Positions 26,001 to 35,900 of a stretch of 64,000 nt of DNA are shown in pieces. Position numbers and translations under genes: made by a program. Numbering within the stretch: position 1 is the stretch's first letter; every line of letters starts with the position of its first letter. Origin of the DNA: Niastella soli (GTDB lineage Bacteria > Bacteroidota > Bacteroidia > Chitinophagales > Chitinophagaceae); NCBI RefSeq assembly GCF_017742245.1, contig NZ_JAGHKO010000005.1:434001-498000 (forward strand), written 5' to 3'. Under the pieces are notes generated by a model that saw only the letters and a program-made list of their open reading frames with translations, was not told where the DNA came from and searched no databases.

Positions 26001-27619
26001 TCCCCATTATACAGGGCGCTGCTGCTGCTTTGGTACAAGCGAAACTTCCGAACCCCTCCTGGTTTGCAGGTTACCTGGGTGTGAGATTTAATTTACTCGG
26101 TGGGTTAGTGAAAGGGAACGTGCGGTTCAAGGTAACAATAGGAAATGATTGTAAGATCGTAGCAGGCGGAGGCGAAACAACGCCGGTGGGCATTGCAGTT
26201 ATCTCCGACATAACTCCCAAAGACGCAACGCAGGTAGATGTGTTTGCGGCGCCCCAGGCAGCCTTCAATTTTGCCATTGGAAAAGATATTCCCATTTCCG
26301 ATGATAAAGGAGACCACACTTACCGTATACAGCTCGATCAATTCAACCTTACGGCAAATGGAAATACCATTGCCGGTAAACTGAAATGGAATGCGAATAA
26401 CGATGCGGTTACCTTCTATTCCAATGAAATATTGCCGCCCTCCACATCGGTAACAGCCACCGTGAAAGTAAGTTTCAAAGAAAACCAGAACGGCGCCTGG
26501 CAAACCGTGTACATCGATGGAAAGAAAGCGGAAGAGACCCGTACGCTTTCTTTCAATACTGGTACAGCACCTGAAAGTATTCCTTTATCTAATATAAGTT
26601 ACGCCTGGCCGGTAGTAGATCAACAGAATTTTTATACCGCTGAAACCAACCAGGGCGTTGTTCAATTAAAGCGGGGACAACAATATTTATTTTCCATTCC
26701 TGGGTATATTCCCCAGTTGATGGTACGGCCCAAAAACGGGGGAGCGGCTATCAAACTGCCATTTACCTACGATTCAAATGAATGCCGTTTGCGGTTTAAC
26801 ATCTTTAAGGTCCAAAACAACGCCGCCTATGAACTGGTGTTGCAAAGTGTTCCTTCCGCCAGTTCCGCCAGCAATGCGGGTGGTTTTGTTACCAATACTA
26901 CCACCACCGATGCCGGCGATAGTGTACAGGTAACAGGTAACAGTGCAACGGATGTGGTACGCGCCGATACTGGTAAAACCTTACTGAATTACGCCTTCCA
27001 CAGCAGCCGGTATGGCACGTTTGCCGAAAAAATGCAGGGTATGCAGCCCGGAAACAGTACGGTTAGGGTGCTGGCTTCCGATCTGTTCACCCTGCAGATG
27101 GGGGTAACAGGGGCCGAACCGCTTGATCTGAACGAACTGACCGGTACCGATTACACCGATAACCTTCCGCTGGTGCAGCCTTTGGCTATAACCGATGATG
27201 AGTTTTTCAAATCGTACATATATCCGCTCAACTACAAGAATTACCCGGTTGCCGGAAATATTGTCATCAGTGAACGCGACACGGCGGAATTGGGTTTTGT
27301 TCCCGTTCGTTCCTTGCCGGTATCGCTTGGGTATCAGAGCCTGGTAAGTCAGGGCAATTTTACCGATCCGCTGGTAACCAACTATCTGCCTTATTTATAC
27401 GATCTGCCGCGGATCTACAAACAGGATTTCATTGACCTGCAATACCAGGCAGTAAGCAGGTACCTTGGTACGCCGCAACAAAAAGATTACGAATGGCTGA
27501 TCAATGGATTCTATCCAATGATGAAACCCGGATATTATAAAGTGAATTATCAGTTTGTACTACCCGGCGGAATACAAGGCAGTTCGCATATTGTTCAATA
27601 TTATAACCCGATCCGATAA
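23060..27619 (+). CDS. Large secreted protein of unknown family, TANFOR operon
   Basis: About 1519 residues with a signal peptide (MKRFCFGLLLLLCFSVAKA); the ATG at 23060 fits better than one nine bases upstream. I recognise no named domain. The sequence is dominated by beta-strand patterns and Gly/Asp turns throughout. A more hydrophobic, glycine-rich middle part (about residues 600-1000; FGGGITANFDALNKVEVKVR, RGGGMNYIGFFGNAKFMG) looks like membrane or amyloid-like strands. A short helical insert follows near residue 740 (FDKIENNVSKQLEGL, then DAAKLEKIEALQKLKI). After about residue 1030 comes an Ig-like region (SDITPKDATQVDVFAAPQAA) and an extended tail. There is no type IX C-terminal domain. 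Only 3 nt separate it from the next gene, so it is tightly co-expressed. It may be a structural subunit of the apparatus. Confidence 0.65.
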   Translation: MKRFCFGLLLLLCFSVAKAAGPEADSSNAKVYTGSTATDQGFADSAAIKSMAISAVQKVEESDKWLETLQPDDLNELPVGLRRTISNITYKIAISSAVFHETYAELTVFAKVTIPQRDEPLFFGISSLKLSYRGGIVGDAKLVLLGDCNIPIHGGNAMLILKGGFNLQSGQAQSGLTYLTIDCNGFKELSVAAQVEFPRSLLIPCNNSGDKITDPKTKVSADFQAIISDWNDILISVSLPKFQVNKLEGIVFTVTNAVFDFSDTRNSPDVVFPTGYEAQYLHYPNPFMWRGVYIQTIDIELPKMFRRAGSTGPVSFGGHNMIIDNNGVSGVFSGKGILPYKAGSASGWHFSVDDVSIGLEANHLVSASFSGNLGLPVADKDSLEYEAVITEDNKYWLTVKPKKQLDFQLWQARVDLDSNSYIKLLVEDGNFRPEANLCGRMTIAASNGSGSSIAELKAITFRNMHLKTVNPYFTVDYFGYDGEIKIAKFPVSIDSIVLTANATRADLSFGVKLTLSENAFKASTRLNIGCTYNQQNGFSNWKFEKVSLSKIKIDNAKIGGLTLNGEIDFMQDDPTYGDGFGGGITANFDALNKVEVKVRCMFGYNKFRYWFVDGSAKWGEGFPVGGALKINGFSGGAYYRMSKMNAASGTTLGEMPNYKPDSVLGLGIKAGVFFNVMKPEALQGMAEFEVAFNRGGGMNYIGFFGNAKFMGKLPGIAGKFMEKSAGLFDKIENNVSKQLEGLSDAAKLEKIEALQKLKITNPQQAGREIPPDEDMKMSNGISAYVGMFYDFQSSTFHANFDLYVNAAKGLLQGVGDNYRAGWAVMHFAPSEWYVYMGTPTDPIGIQFGLGGFKIKTQSYLMLGTNIPGSPAPPREVADILGMEVDQLDYMRDANALGEGRGIAFGSRVTVETGDITFLILYANFKAGLGFDMMLKDYGDAHCEGSTEPIGMDGWYANAQAYAYLQGELGVKVNLWFLKARIPIIQGAAAALVQAKLPNPSWFAGYLGVRFNLLGGLVKGNVRFKVTIGNDCKIVAGGGETTPVGIAVISDITPKDATQVDVFAAPQAAFNFAIGKDIPISDDKGDHTYRIQLDQFNLTANGNTIAGKLKWNANNDAVTFYSNEILPPSTSVTATVKVSFKENQNGAWQTVYIDGKKAEETRTLSFNTGTAPESIPLSNISYAWPVVDQQNFYTAETNQGVVQLKRGQQYLFSIPGYIPQLMVRPKNGGAAIKLPFTYDSNECRLRFNIFKVQNNAAYELVLQSVPSASSASNAGGFVTNTTTTDAGDSVQVTGNSATDVVRADTGKTLLNYAFHSSRYGTFAEKMQGMQPGNSTVRVLASDLFTLQMGVTGAEPLDLNELTGTDYTDNLPLVQPLAITDDEFFKSYIYPLNYKNYPVAGNIVISERDTAELGFVPVRSLPVSLGYQSLVSQGNFTDPLVTNYLPYLYDLPRIYKQDFIDLQYQAVSRYLGTPQQKDYEWLINGFYPMMKPGYYKVNYQFVLPGGIQGSSHIVQYYNPIR

Positions 27620-27622
27620 GCT

Positions 27623-29713
27623 ATGAAACGCCTGATAATATTGTTTTTTATAGGGATGCTTTTTGCCACTGGTGTCTTTGCGCAGCGTGGCAGACAGGCC
27701 GCCTCACAAATAAAAATGATCGCAAGACCCGACAGTACGGGTCGTACCATCCGACTGCGATGGGCTGCTACCAATGTAGCTTTGTGGAAGCTGACCAATC
27801 AATATGGGTTTATCCTGGAACGGTATACGGTATTGCGTAATAAACAGATGCTCGATAAGCCTGAACGCAAGGTGCTGAGTGCAGGGCCTATCCATTCAAA
27901 ACCGCTTAATGCCTGGGAGGAATTGGCAAAGAAAAATCAGTTTGCAGCTGTAATGGCGCAGGCTTTGTATGGCAGCGACTTCCAGGTGGCCGGTAACGAC
28001 TCCAAAGGCGTTGGCCGCATCATCAGCCAGTCGCAGGAAGCGGAGCAACGGTTCAGTTTCTCGCTGTTTGCAGCAGATATGAGTTTTGAAGCGGCGCTGC
28101 TGGCAGGCTGGGGGTGGGTGGATAATGAGGTTAACCCTAATGAAAAATACCTGTACCGGCTTACCACCGCCGTACCCGTAAATCTCACAAAACCCGATAC
28201 AGCCGGTGTATATATTGGTGCTGAAAATTATGAATCATTACCGCAGGTGCAGGAAGTAAATGCTCAGTTTGGCAACCGTACGGTAATGCTTGCCTGGGAT
28301 TACAACCGCGTAAAGGCATATTATACTTCATACTATGTAGAAAAGTCGGAAGACGATGGCAGAACCTTCCGTCGCTTGTCCGACGTGCCGGTGAGCAACC
28401 TGAATGAAAAAGATAAACATGCTTCAGGCAAAATGTACTTCACCGATACACTGCATGAGAATGGGGTTTCTTGTCAGTATCGCGTTCGGGGTATTAGTCC
28501 GTTTGGAGAATCCGGACCACCATCGGAAGTGATAAAAGGAAAAGGTGTCAACCTACTTCCTTTTGTGCCGGGTATTCAATCGGCTTATGCAGATGATAAA
28601 GGCATGCTGCAAATGCAGTGGTTTTTTGAAGAAAAGGCAAATGCATTGATCAAAGGGTTTCAGCTCAATAAAGCCGACAATGAAGCAGGTCCATACAAAA
28701 TATGGCTCGATAATATAGATGCGTCAAAGCGAACGCTTGAGATCAAAAAAGCGGTTGGTGAGCCTGGATATTTTACCCTGACCGCGGTGGCGAAAGAAGG
28801 CGAAAGCCGTACCTCTTACCCTGTATTGGTTCAGCCGATTGATTCTATTGCACCGGCCGTACCAACCGGACTGAAAGCGATCATCGATTCCAATGGCGTG
28901 GTAACGCTAACCTGGAATAAGAACAGCGAACGCGATCTGATGGGGTATAAGATCTACCGCGCTATGAAGAAAAACGAAGAGGCTGTTCCGCTTATTGATT
29001 CAGTATGGCGCGGTAATAAATTTCGCGACAAGCTCAGTCTTAAGCTGCTGAATAAAAAAGTATACTATGCTGTTTCCGCGCTCGATAAACGGTTTAACCA
29101 GTCGGCTCCTACAGAACTGGTAGAATTAAAAAAGCCTGATATTATTCCCCCTTCTGCTGCTGTGATCAACAAATATAAAGTGGCCGGCAATAAGGTTACG
29201 TTAAACTGGATAAATAGTGGGGATGAAGATATTGCTGCCCACATCCTGTACAGGAAAGCAACAGGCGACAGCAGTTACAGTATTGTACAACAGTTTACCG
29301 GTAAAAGTTACAATACTTATACGGATACCATACAAGGCGCTGCCGGTTCATACAATTATTATATAGCCGTTAAAAGTGAAAGCGGGCTCACCACTGCTTC
29401 GGAACCCCTGGGTGTTACGGTTGCTGCAGGTGCTACGGGCGCTTTACAGCTGACCCGGTTATATGCTTATGCCCAGCCTGAAAAAAGAAGGATAGAAGTG
29501 GTTTGGGACGATGAATTGAAACAGGTGGTCAATTACCAGGTATTTAAGTCATCAGGTAATAGTCCCATAACATTATATAAAACAGTACCAGCCGGGCAAA
29601 AAGGTTTATACGATACCGACATACAGGTAAATACCACGTACCAGTATGCGGTAATGGCGGTGCTGGCCTCCGGCGCTTTTAGCGAAACAAAAAAAGTAAC
29701 GGTTAATTATTAA
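27623..29713 (+). CDS. Secreted fibronectin type III repeat protein, TANFOR operon
   Basis: A 696-residue exported protein with signal peptide MKRLIILFFIGMLFATGVFA, cleaved before QRGR. The first 200 residues are unique (IRLRWAATNVALWKLTNQYG; LAGWGWVDNEVNPNEKYLYR). Four to five fibronectin-III-like modules follow: TVMLAWDYNRVKAYYTSYYV, VVTLTWNKNSERDLMGYKIY, KVTLNWINSGDEDIAAHILY and RRIEVVWDDELKQVVNYQVF each mark the central W and the G-Y strand. No C-terminal sorting domain is present. Such modules usually act as spacers or protein-binding surfaces. Position between the 1519-residue protein and the SprB-repeat protein suggests a connecting role in the same complex. Confidence 0.8.
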   Translation: MKRLIILFFIGMLFATGVFAQRGRQAASQIKMIARPDSTGRTIRLRWAATNVALWKLTNQYGFILERYTVLRNKQMLDKPERKVLSAGPIHSKPLNAWEELAKKNQFAAVMAQALYGSDFQVAGNDSKGVGRIISQSQEAEQRFSFSLFAADMSFEAALLAGWGWVDNEVNPNEKYLYRLTTAVPVNLTKPDTAGVYIGAENYESLPQVQEVNAQFGNRTVMLAWDYNRVKAYYTSYYVEKSEDDGRTFRRLSDVPVSNLNEKDKHASGKMYFTDTLHENGVSCQYRVRGISPFGESGPPSEVIKGKGVNLLPFVPGIQSAYADDKGMLQMQWFFEEKANALIKGFQLNKADNEAGPYKIWLDNIDASKRTLEIKKAVGEPGYFTLTAVAKEGESRTSYPVLVQPIDSIAPAVPTGLKAIIDSNGVVTLTWNKNSERDLMGYKIYRAMKKNEEAVPLIDSVWRGNKFRDKLSLKLLNKKVYYAVSALDKRFNQSAPTELVELKKPDIIPPSAAVINKYKVAGNKVTLNWINSGDEDIAAHILYRKATGDSSYSIVQQFTGKSYNTYTDTIQGAAGSYNYYIAVKSESGLTTASEPLGVTVAAGATGALQLTRLYAYAQPEKRRIEVVWDDELKQVVNYQVFKSSGNSPITLYKTVPAGQKGLYDTDIQVNTTYQYAVMAVLASGAFSETKKVTVNY

Positions 29714-29722
29714 TAGGCTTTT

Positions 29723-32700
29723 ATGAGAACACGAGTATTGCTCCTGATTACTGTTCTGTTGCTGGCAGCGGTATCTGTTACACTGGCGCAACCAAAATAT
29801 AGATTGAGAATGTACACCCAGATAGGTTGCCCGTATAAAAATTACGGACTTACCTGTACTGGTAACCTGTACACGGCAGATGCGTATTTTATTAACCCCA
29901 CCGTAACGCCAGTAAGGCTTTCCACAAAAGATCGAATGCTTGATGGCAAAACGGGGTACAACCTGATGTATTTGCTATCGAACTGTAGTTCAAACCCCAG
30001 GAAGTATTGGGATTCTACCACCTGGAACGTATCCCAGACATTAACAAAGATACATTTGTATAGTAGTAGCGATGACGTCGAGTGCCATACAAGTTGCCAA
30101 TCGAACAGTGACTGGGTCATGGGTGACAATTATACCTCGAACGGCTTTTTTTACAGCAAGTATGTTGAACCCTCCGATTGTTTTTCCGTTGAGGCCCAGG
30201 CGTGGATCTTTCCTGACAAAATAACGTTAACCGCCAGCAAGACCTATTTGCCGAGCACTGATCGCATTACCATTTCAGCTACTGCCGATTATCCTGCAGC
30301 CGTATATAAATGGAATTACGATGATGGTACCGGCTGGAAGGAGTTTCCGGCATCAACCAATACATATGGTAAAAGCACTATTAGTATCTCCGGTTACGAC
30401 CTGATGGGCCCTGCTTTCGATAACTTATCCCCCGGTACCCAAGTCAGGTTCTGCGTAAGCCCGGTCAGTTATTTCGCATCTGATATAATATCCTTAACGG
30501 CCACGATCCCTTGTCCACATATCACTTCAGTAACTCCTTTTCCTAACAAATGTTTTGGTGTAAAGGATGGCACGCTTTCCGTTCAATTCGACCGGCCGCT
30601 GTATGCGGGTGAAACCCTGAACATTGTATTGAATGACGATTTGAATGATCAGCATGCAACGGCAGCAGATGTTACCCTGGATGCCAGCAATAGCTATACT
30701 TTCCCCGCTACATATGGCCCGGGAAATTTCGAGATAAAACTGCTCGGCAATTACAAAGGTGTTTCCTGTTATAACGGTGATCCGAGTCATACGAATACAA
30801 CCGCTTTTTCAGGACCCACGGCTGTCAGTTTTTCCAATATCACCAGGAATGTATACTGTTTCAGCGGTGCTGATGGAACAATAGTGTTGAATGCATCGGG
30901 GGGAGTGGGTAATTATTCGGCTGGGTACAAACAGGCACAGGATGATACGTATGCCTGGACTGGTTTTGGTTCGCCGAGCCAACATACCATCACGGGCCTC
31001 GATAGCGGTGTGTACCAGCTTAGAATATACGATGGCAATAATTGTATTATGAAAGATGGCGCCGGTAATGAAGTTGTCCAGACGGTAACCATTACGCAGC
31101 CTGCGGAGCCTGTTCAGGTTGATTACAGGGAAACAACCAATCCGCTGGCATTTGGCCGAAAAGATGGAAACGCCATGGTAATTATTATAGGAGGTTCTCC
31201 ACTTAATGGCAATAGTTATAATATGACCTGGAAAGACAGCACTACTGGTTCGGTATTAAATACGGTGACCAATAGCACCGATCCGTTTACTACCAAATTA
31301 CAACAAATAGGCGATGGGACTTACCTCGTAATTGCCAGCGATGCCAATTATGCACTGGCAACTGGCGTAAATGCTGCAGGTTGTATGGTGGCCGATACGC
31401 TTCATTTGCACCAGCCGCCGTTGTTAACAGTTGCCGTGGAAGAACGTCATTATGTTAGCTGTAAAAACGGCGCCGACGGCGAGCTGTATGCCAATGCGCA
31501 GGGTGGTATTGAAATACCTTCAAAGCGATATAGCTATCAATGGTATCGTAATGTCAATGGCAGTTGGACGAGCATTGCACAGACCGACAGTTTTGCGGTG
31601 AAACTTACTGCCGGCACCTATAAAGTAGAAATTACCGACAAAAATAATATCGATGTAGAGTCTGACCCGTTTGTGCTGGCCGAACCCAATTTGCTGACGG
31701 TTGCTTTAAGCAGTACCCAGGTGATTTGCAGTGGCGGGAACGATGGAACGGCATCGGCGGTGATCGCCGGAGGTACAGCTCCATATGGCATAGCCTGGAG
31801 CAATGGAGCAACCACACAAAAAATCACCGGATTAACAACTGCAAATTATCTGGCGTTTGTAAATGATGCCCGTGGATGTCAAACCCAGCAACAGGTAAAA
31901 GTAACTACACCCAACCCAATTGTTTTCAATAACCCTGTAACTGTACAACCCGTGTGCGCCGGTTATTGTAATGGCGCCATCAGTTATACAATATCTGGCG
32001 GAACAGCCCCTTATAGTTATCAGTGGAGTAATGGCAGTAGCGCACAAACGCAAACCGCATTATGTGCTGGCGCTTATTCGGTAAAGGTCATTGATGCGAA
32101 GGGATGCTCAGAACAGCAGGTATTCAATTTACAGGACCCCTTGCCGCTTACGGTAGCGCTTGGCCCCGATCGTACACTTTGTGCTGGTCAGGCCTGGGTT
32201 GCCAATGCCGCTATCGCTGATGCGAATGCGGTGTACAATTGGAGCGGCGCCAATGGATTTAAAGCGAGTACGGCAAGCGTTTCATTGACCGAGCCTGGAA
32301 AATATACTGTACAGGTAACAGATAGTAAAGGATGTTACGGAAGTGGCAGTATAAGCATTAGCAGAAGCGATGCTACGGTAGCGGCAGATTTTGCGGGCAG
32401 CACCCAGGCGTTCAAGGGGGAGAAAGTAACCTTTGTAAATATCAGCCAGCCCTGGCCGGAAACAACGGAATGGCTGGTACCCGCAGATAATATTACAGTG
32501 ACCCGCCGTACCGATACGCTTATCGAATTGCAGTTTAGTGCTACCGGTACCTATCGGATAGGAATGCGTTCGGGTGTGGGCAGCTGTACCAAAGAATATG
32601 GCAGTAACATTACCATTGTAGAAGGGCAAACGTTCGATAGCCCGGGTTCTGCAACCACCGATCCTTTTGTGCTTGATTATGCGTTGGCCCCAAATCCAAG

Positions 32701-32917
32701 CAATGGGACGTTTACTGTTACTGTTGGTCTGCGGGAGATTGCTGACATTAGTCTGCGCCTCATTAATCTGCAGTCCGGCGCTATCATTGATCAGCAGCGG
32801 AAAAGCGGCAGTGACAAGTATACGGTCCCTTATAAAATAAATGTAGTAAGCGGTGTGTATGCGCTGGTGCTTGAAACGGCAAAAGATACCCGCATCCTCA
32901 GAGTGTTGATATTGTAA
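29723..32917 (+). CDS. SprB-repeat surface protein with type IX C-terminal signal, TANFOR operon
   Basis: A 1064-residue secreted protein: signal peptide MRTRVLLLITVLLLAAVSVT ending LAQ, then a cysteine-containing N-terminal region of about 170 residues with several Cys pairs (IGCPYKNYGLTCTG, DVECHTSCQSNSDW) that may form disulphides. Several SprB-type repeats follow, with the pattern C.GG.DG...... GGTAPY...WSNG....... LTAG.Y.V.V.D..GC, clearest at residues 660-800. A PKD-like module and a short C-terminal type IX sorting domain end the protein (DYALAPNPSNGTFTVTVG to ILRVLIL). SprB repeats are best known from the gliding adhesin of Flavobacterium. It is the only protein of the operon with a recognisable type IX signal, so it is presumably the surface-exposed adhesive part. 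Confidence 0.85.
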   Translation: MRTRVLLLITVLLLAAVSVTLAQPKYRLRMYTQIGCPYKNYGLTCTGNLYTADAYFINPTVTPVRLSTKDRMLDGKTGYNLMYLLSNCSSNPRKYWDSTTWNVSQTLTKIHLYSSSDDVECHTSCQSNSDWVMGDNYTSNGFFYSKYVEPSDCFSVEAQAWIFPDKITLTASKTYLPSTDRITISATADYPAAVYKWNYDDGTGWKEFPASTNTYGKSTISISGYDLMGPAFDNLSPGTQVRFCVSPVSYFASDIISLTATIPCPHITSVTPFPNKCFGVKDGTLSVQFDRPLYAGETLNIVLNDDLNDQHATAADVTLDASNSYTFPATYGPGNFEIKLLGNYKGVSCYNGDPSHTNTTAFSGPTAVSFSNITRNVYCFSGADGTIVLNASGGVGNYSAGYKQAQDDTYAWTGFGSPSQHTITGLDSGVYQLRIYDGNNCIMKDGAGNEVVQTVTITQPAEPVQVDYRETTNPLAFGRKDGNAMVIIIGGSPLNGNSYNMTWKDSTTGSVLNTVTNSTDPFTTKLQQIGDGTYLVIASDANYALATGVNAAGCMVADTLHLHQPPLLTVAVEERHYVSCKNGADGELYANAQGGIEIPSKRYSYQWYRNVNGSWTSIAQTDSFAVKLTAGTYKVEITDKNNIDVESDPFVLAEPNLLTVALSSTQVICSGGNDGTASAVIAGGTAPYGIAWSNGATTQKITGLTTANYLAFVNDARGCQTQQQVKVTTPNPIVFNNPVTVQPVCAGYCNGAISYTISGGTAPYSYQWSNGSSAQTQTALCAGAYSVKVIDAKGCSEQQVFNLQDPLPLTVALGPDRTLCAGQAWVANAAIADANAVYNWSGANGFKASTASVSLTEPGKYTVQVTDSKGCYGSGSISISRSDATVAADFAGSTQAFKGEKVTFVNISQPWPETTEWLVPADNITVTRRTDTLIELQFSATGTYRIGMRSGVGSCTKEYGSNITIVEGQTFDSPGSATTDPFVLDYALAPNPSNGTFTVTVGLREIADISLRLINLQSGAIIDQQRKSGSDKYTVPYKINVVSGVYALVLETAKDTRILRVLIL

Positions 32918-32945
32918 TAAAAGGCATAGCTCAAAAGCGTAAATA

Positions 32946-35900
32946 ATGTTAGTTACCCTATATAAGAAAACTATAAGCAGGTTATTGATCTTAGTAGCCT
33001 GCTTATTCCTCGGGCAATTGGTTAATGGACAACAGTATCCGGTTCAAATAGTACCTCAGTTGTTGCCGCCTTATACTTTAAATGTAAGTGACTATTACAA
33101 TGGTACCAGTGAAAAACTGGTGTTGTTGCTAACCAATACCGATCTGAATAAGGCCACCCTGCAGGTGCGTTTGCGCATGAGCATACAGGGCCAGGCAGCC
33201 AAACTGATCAGTCGTGATAATGTGTATTATCCGCCTGTTAGCCTTGATGGCGGTGTGCCAACCCGCATCAGCTTATCAGACCTGGCTCCTTATTTCAGAG
33301 CCGACAATCTTATATTCGAGGGCATCACCCGTGCGCAATATGTGCAAAGCGGTAAGTTGCCCGAAGGGTTCTATCAGTTTTGCTTTGAGGCAGTAGAGGT
33401 TAATTCAGGCCAGGTAGTTGGCCGCAGCAGTTGCGCCATGGCCTGGATCAGTTTGAGCGATCCGCCTTTACTAAATATGCCCAGAACGGCTGAAAGTATT
33501 GTTTATAAAGATCCGCAAAATATAATCTTTCAATGGACGCCGCGCAATTATAACAGTCCCACCAGTGCATTCAATACAGAATATGAATTCACACTTGTAG
33601 AAATATGGGATAATGGCCTGGCGCCGGAAGCTGCTTTTGGTACGGCTCAACCGCTGTACCGCACTACCACGCAGGCAACTACTTTGTTATATGGCCCCGG
33701 CGAACCTTTGTTGTTATCGGGGCACAAGTATGCCTGGCGGGTACGTGCGCAACAAACCGATGGTTCAAAGGGCTCTGATGCCTTTCGTAACAACGGATAC
33801 AGTGAGATCTTCTGGTTTAACTGCCAGAATAATTGTGCCGCGCCTTTAAATGTGCAGCATGAACTCAGTGGCGGGCGTGCAACCATAACGTGGGCAGCTA
33901 ATCCTAACCAAAGCAGTTTTACGGTTGACTATCGGGAAAAAGGGCAGGACGGTACTACCTGGTATAATACCCCTACCACGGCCAACCGCATGATGGTGTA
34001 TGACCTGAAGAAGGACAAAACCTACGAATACCGCGTTGGCGGCACCTGCGATAATGGTCTTACTTATACCTACAGTGATATAAAAACGCTGGTGACGCCA
34101 GCTGCTGATAGTGCCGTAAATACAGAATGCGGCCTTTTGGAACCGGAAGCAAATATTGCTAACCGTACCCCCATTCAAACCCTGCTTACAGGCGACGTAA
34201 TAACCGCAGGCGATTTTCCGGTAAAACTATTACAGGTAAGCGGACAGGGGACATTTACAGGCGCTGGTTATGTAACCGTTCCTTTCATTGGTCAAAGCCG
34301 GGTAAAGGTCAAGTTTAACGGTATCACTGTTAATACGGATAAGCAGCTGATCGGTGGTGTTATAGAAACAACCTACGATGCTAAGGAATCGCAAATAGGA
34401 AACCTCGACAAAGTAATAGAAGGCGGTGGGGATGTTGGTATTGTGGTGAACGGAGTAGACACTGCCGGCTATTATATAGATATGGTAATCCCTGACGCCA
34501 GCCATATAGCCGTAGAGCTGAACAGCACGGCAGATAGCTCGGGGAATGCTCCCGCGGGTGGGGCTACTTTAGCCGTTACGGGCAGTGATGGTAAGGTAGA
34601 ACAGGTGAAAGTAGAGGAGTTGCCGGCAACCATAAAGGATAAGAACGGTACCATTTACGGTGTTGATAAAGAGGGGAATGTTTCGAAGGTCGCTTCAACC
34701 GAGGCGATGAATATGACATCGACTGAATTGAACTCGATCAAAACTGATAAGGCGGTTGTTAAGTTCTTGCCGCATGGAAAACAGCAATACGCATTCGATG
34801 AATACCAGCCGGTATATAAAGCCAGCGTTCTTTTCAGAGAGAAATACGAAAAGCTGAATGACAATTATTATGTAAACAGCAAAGCGATCGTTGAAGCGAA
34901 GACCGATGTGGTAAAAGCGGTGGTGGAAATAAAGGATAAGAGCATTGTTGTAGACAGCATTCGCTTTGTAACGGGTAAAGGAACAAGGTATGAAAGCACC
35001 CTCCTCGCAGATAGTACGAGCTGGGAGATAAGGATCGTTGGTGGGCCTGCTGCTGATGCGCAGGAATTGTATGCGCTGTACCCACAGGGCGGGGGTAAAT
35101 TCCTGTCGCTCGGTAAGTTGCTTATAGCATCATACCCTGAACGAACCTTTAAACTGGTGTTGGTGCCCGTAAATGGGGCTTCGGTCAATAAAGATGCTAT
35201 CAGCCAGAAACTGGATGCCATCTATAAGCCGGTAGGCATTTCCTTCCAGGTGACGCAGGACCAGTCGTTCGATGACAATAGCTGGGATCTGGTTCACGAC
35301 AATAAACTGGCCGTATCAGGTAGTGGCTGGTTGTCGACACTGACCGATGAAATGAAGGCATTGAACAAAGCGTATAGTAGTGCACGTAGCGTTCAGCAGG
35401 ATGCAGTTTACCTGTTTGTTCTGGACGGCAGCGACAGCACCATAGCCGGTGATATGCCAAGAGGAAAACAATTCGGCTACCTGTTTACTGGAAGCAACGG
35501 TAACGTAGTGGCGCATGAACTTGGACATGGATTGTTTAAACTGAAACACACATTCGATAGCTATGGTTTCCAGCAAGGGGAGTTGTCCGGGAATGTGATG
35601 GACTATCCTGCCGGCTACAGCTTTACGAAATATCAGTGGGACCAGATACATGATCCCGGTATAGCGGTGGGAATATTTGACAGTGAAGGCGATGGGCAAA
35701 GTCTTGCTGAAGCGTATTTAAAATGCGTAAATGACGATAAGATTGCTGCGGGGTTAGGGAAAATATTTTATGACCCAATTGGACAAACAGTACAGCTCGA
35801 CGATGATATGACCCCATACGCCTTCTTTGGAAGCCGCGAAGGGGACATTTATGGTAATCTCGCTGCATTTAAAAAGGGTGGGAAAATATACCTCTACTTA

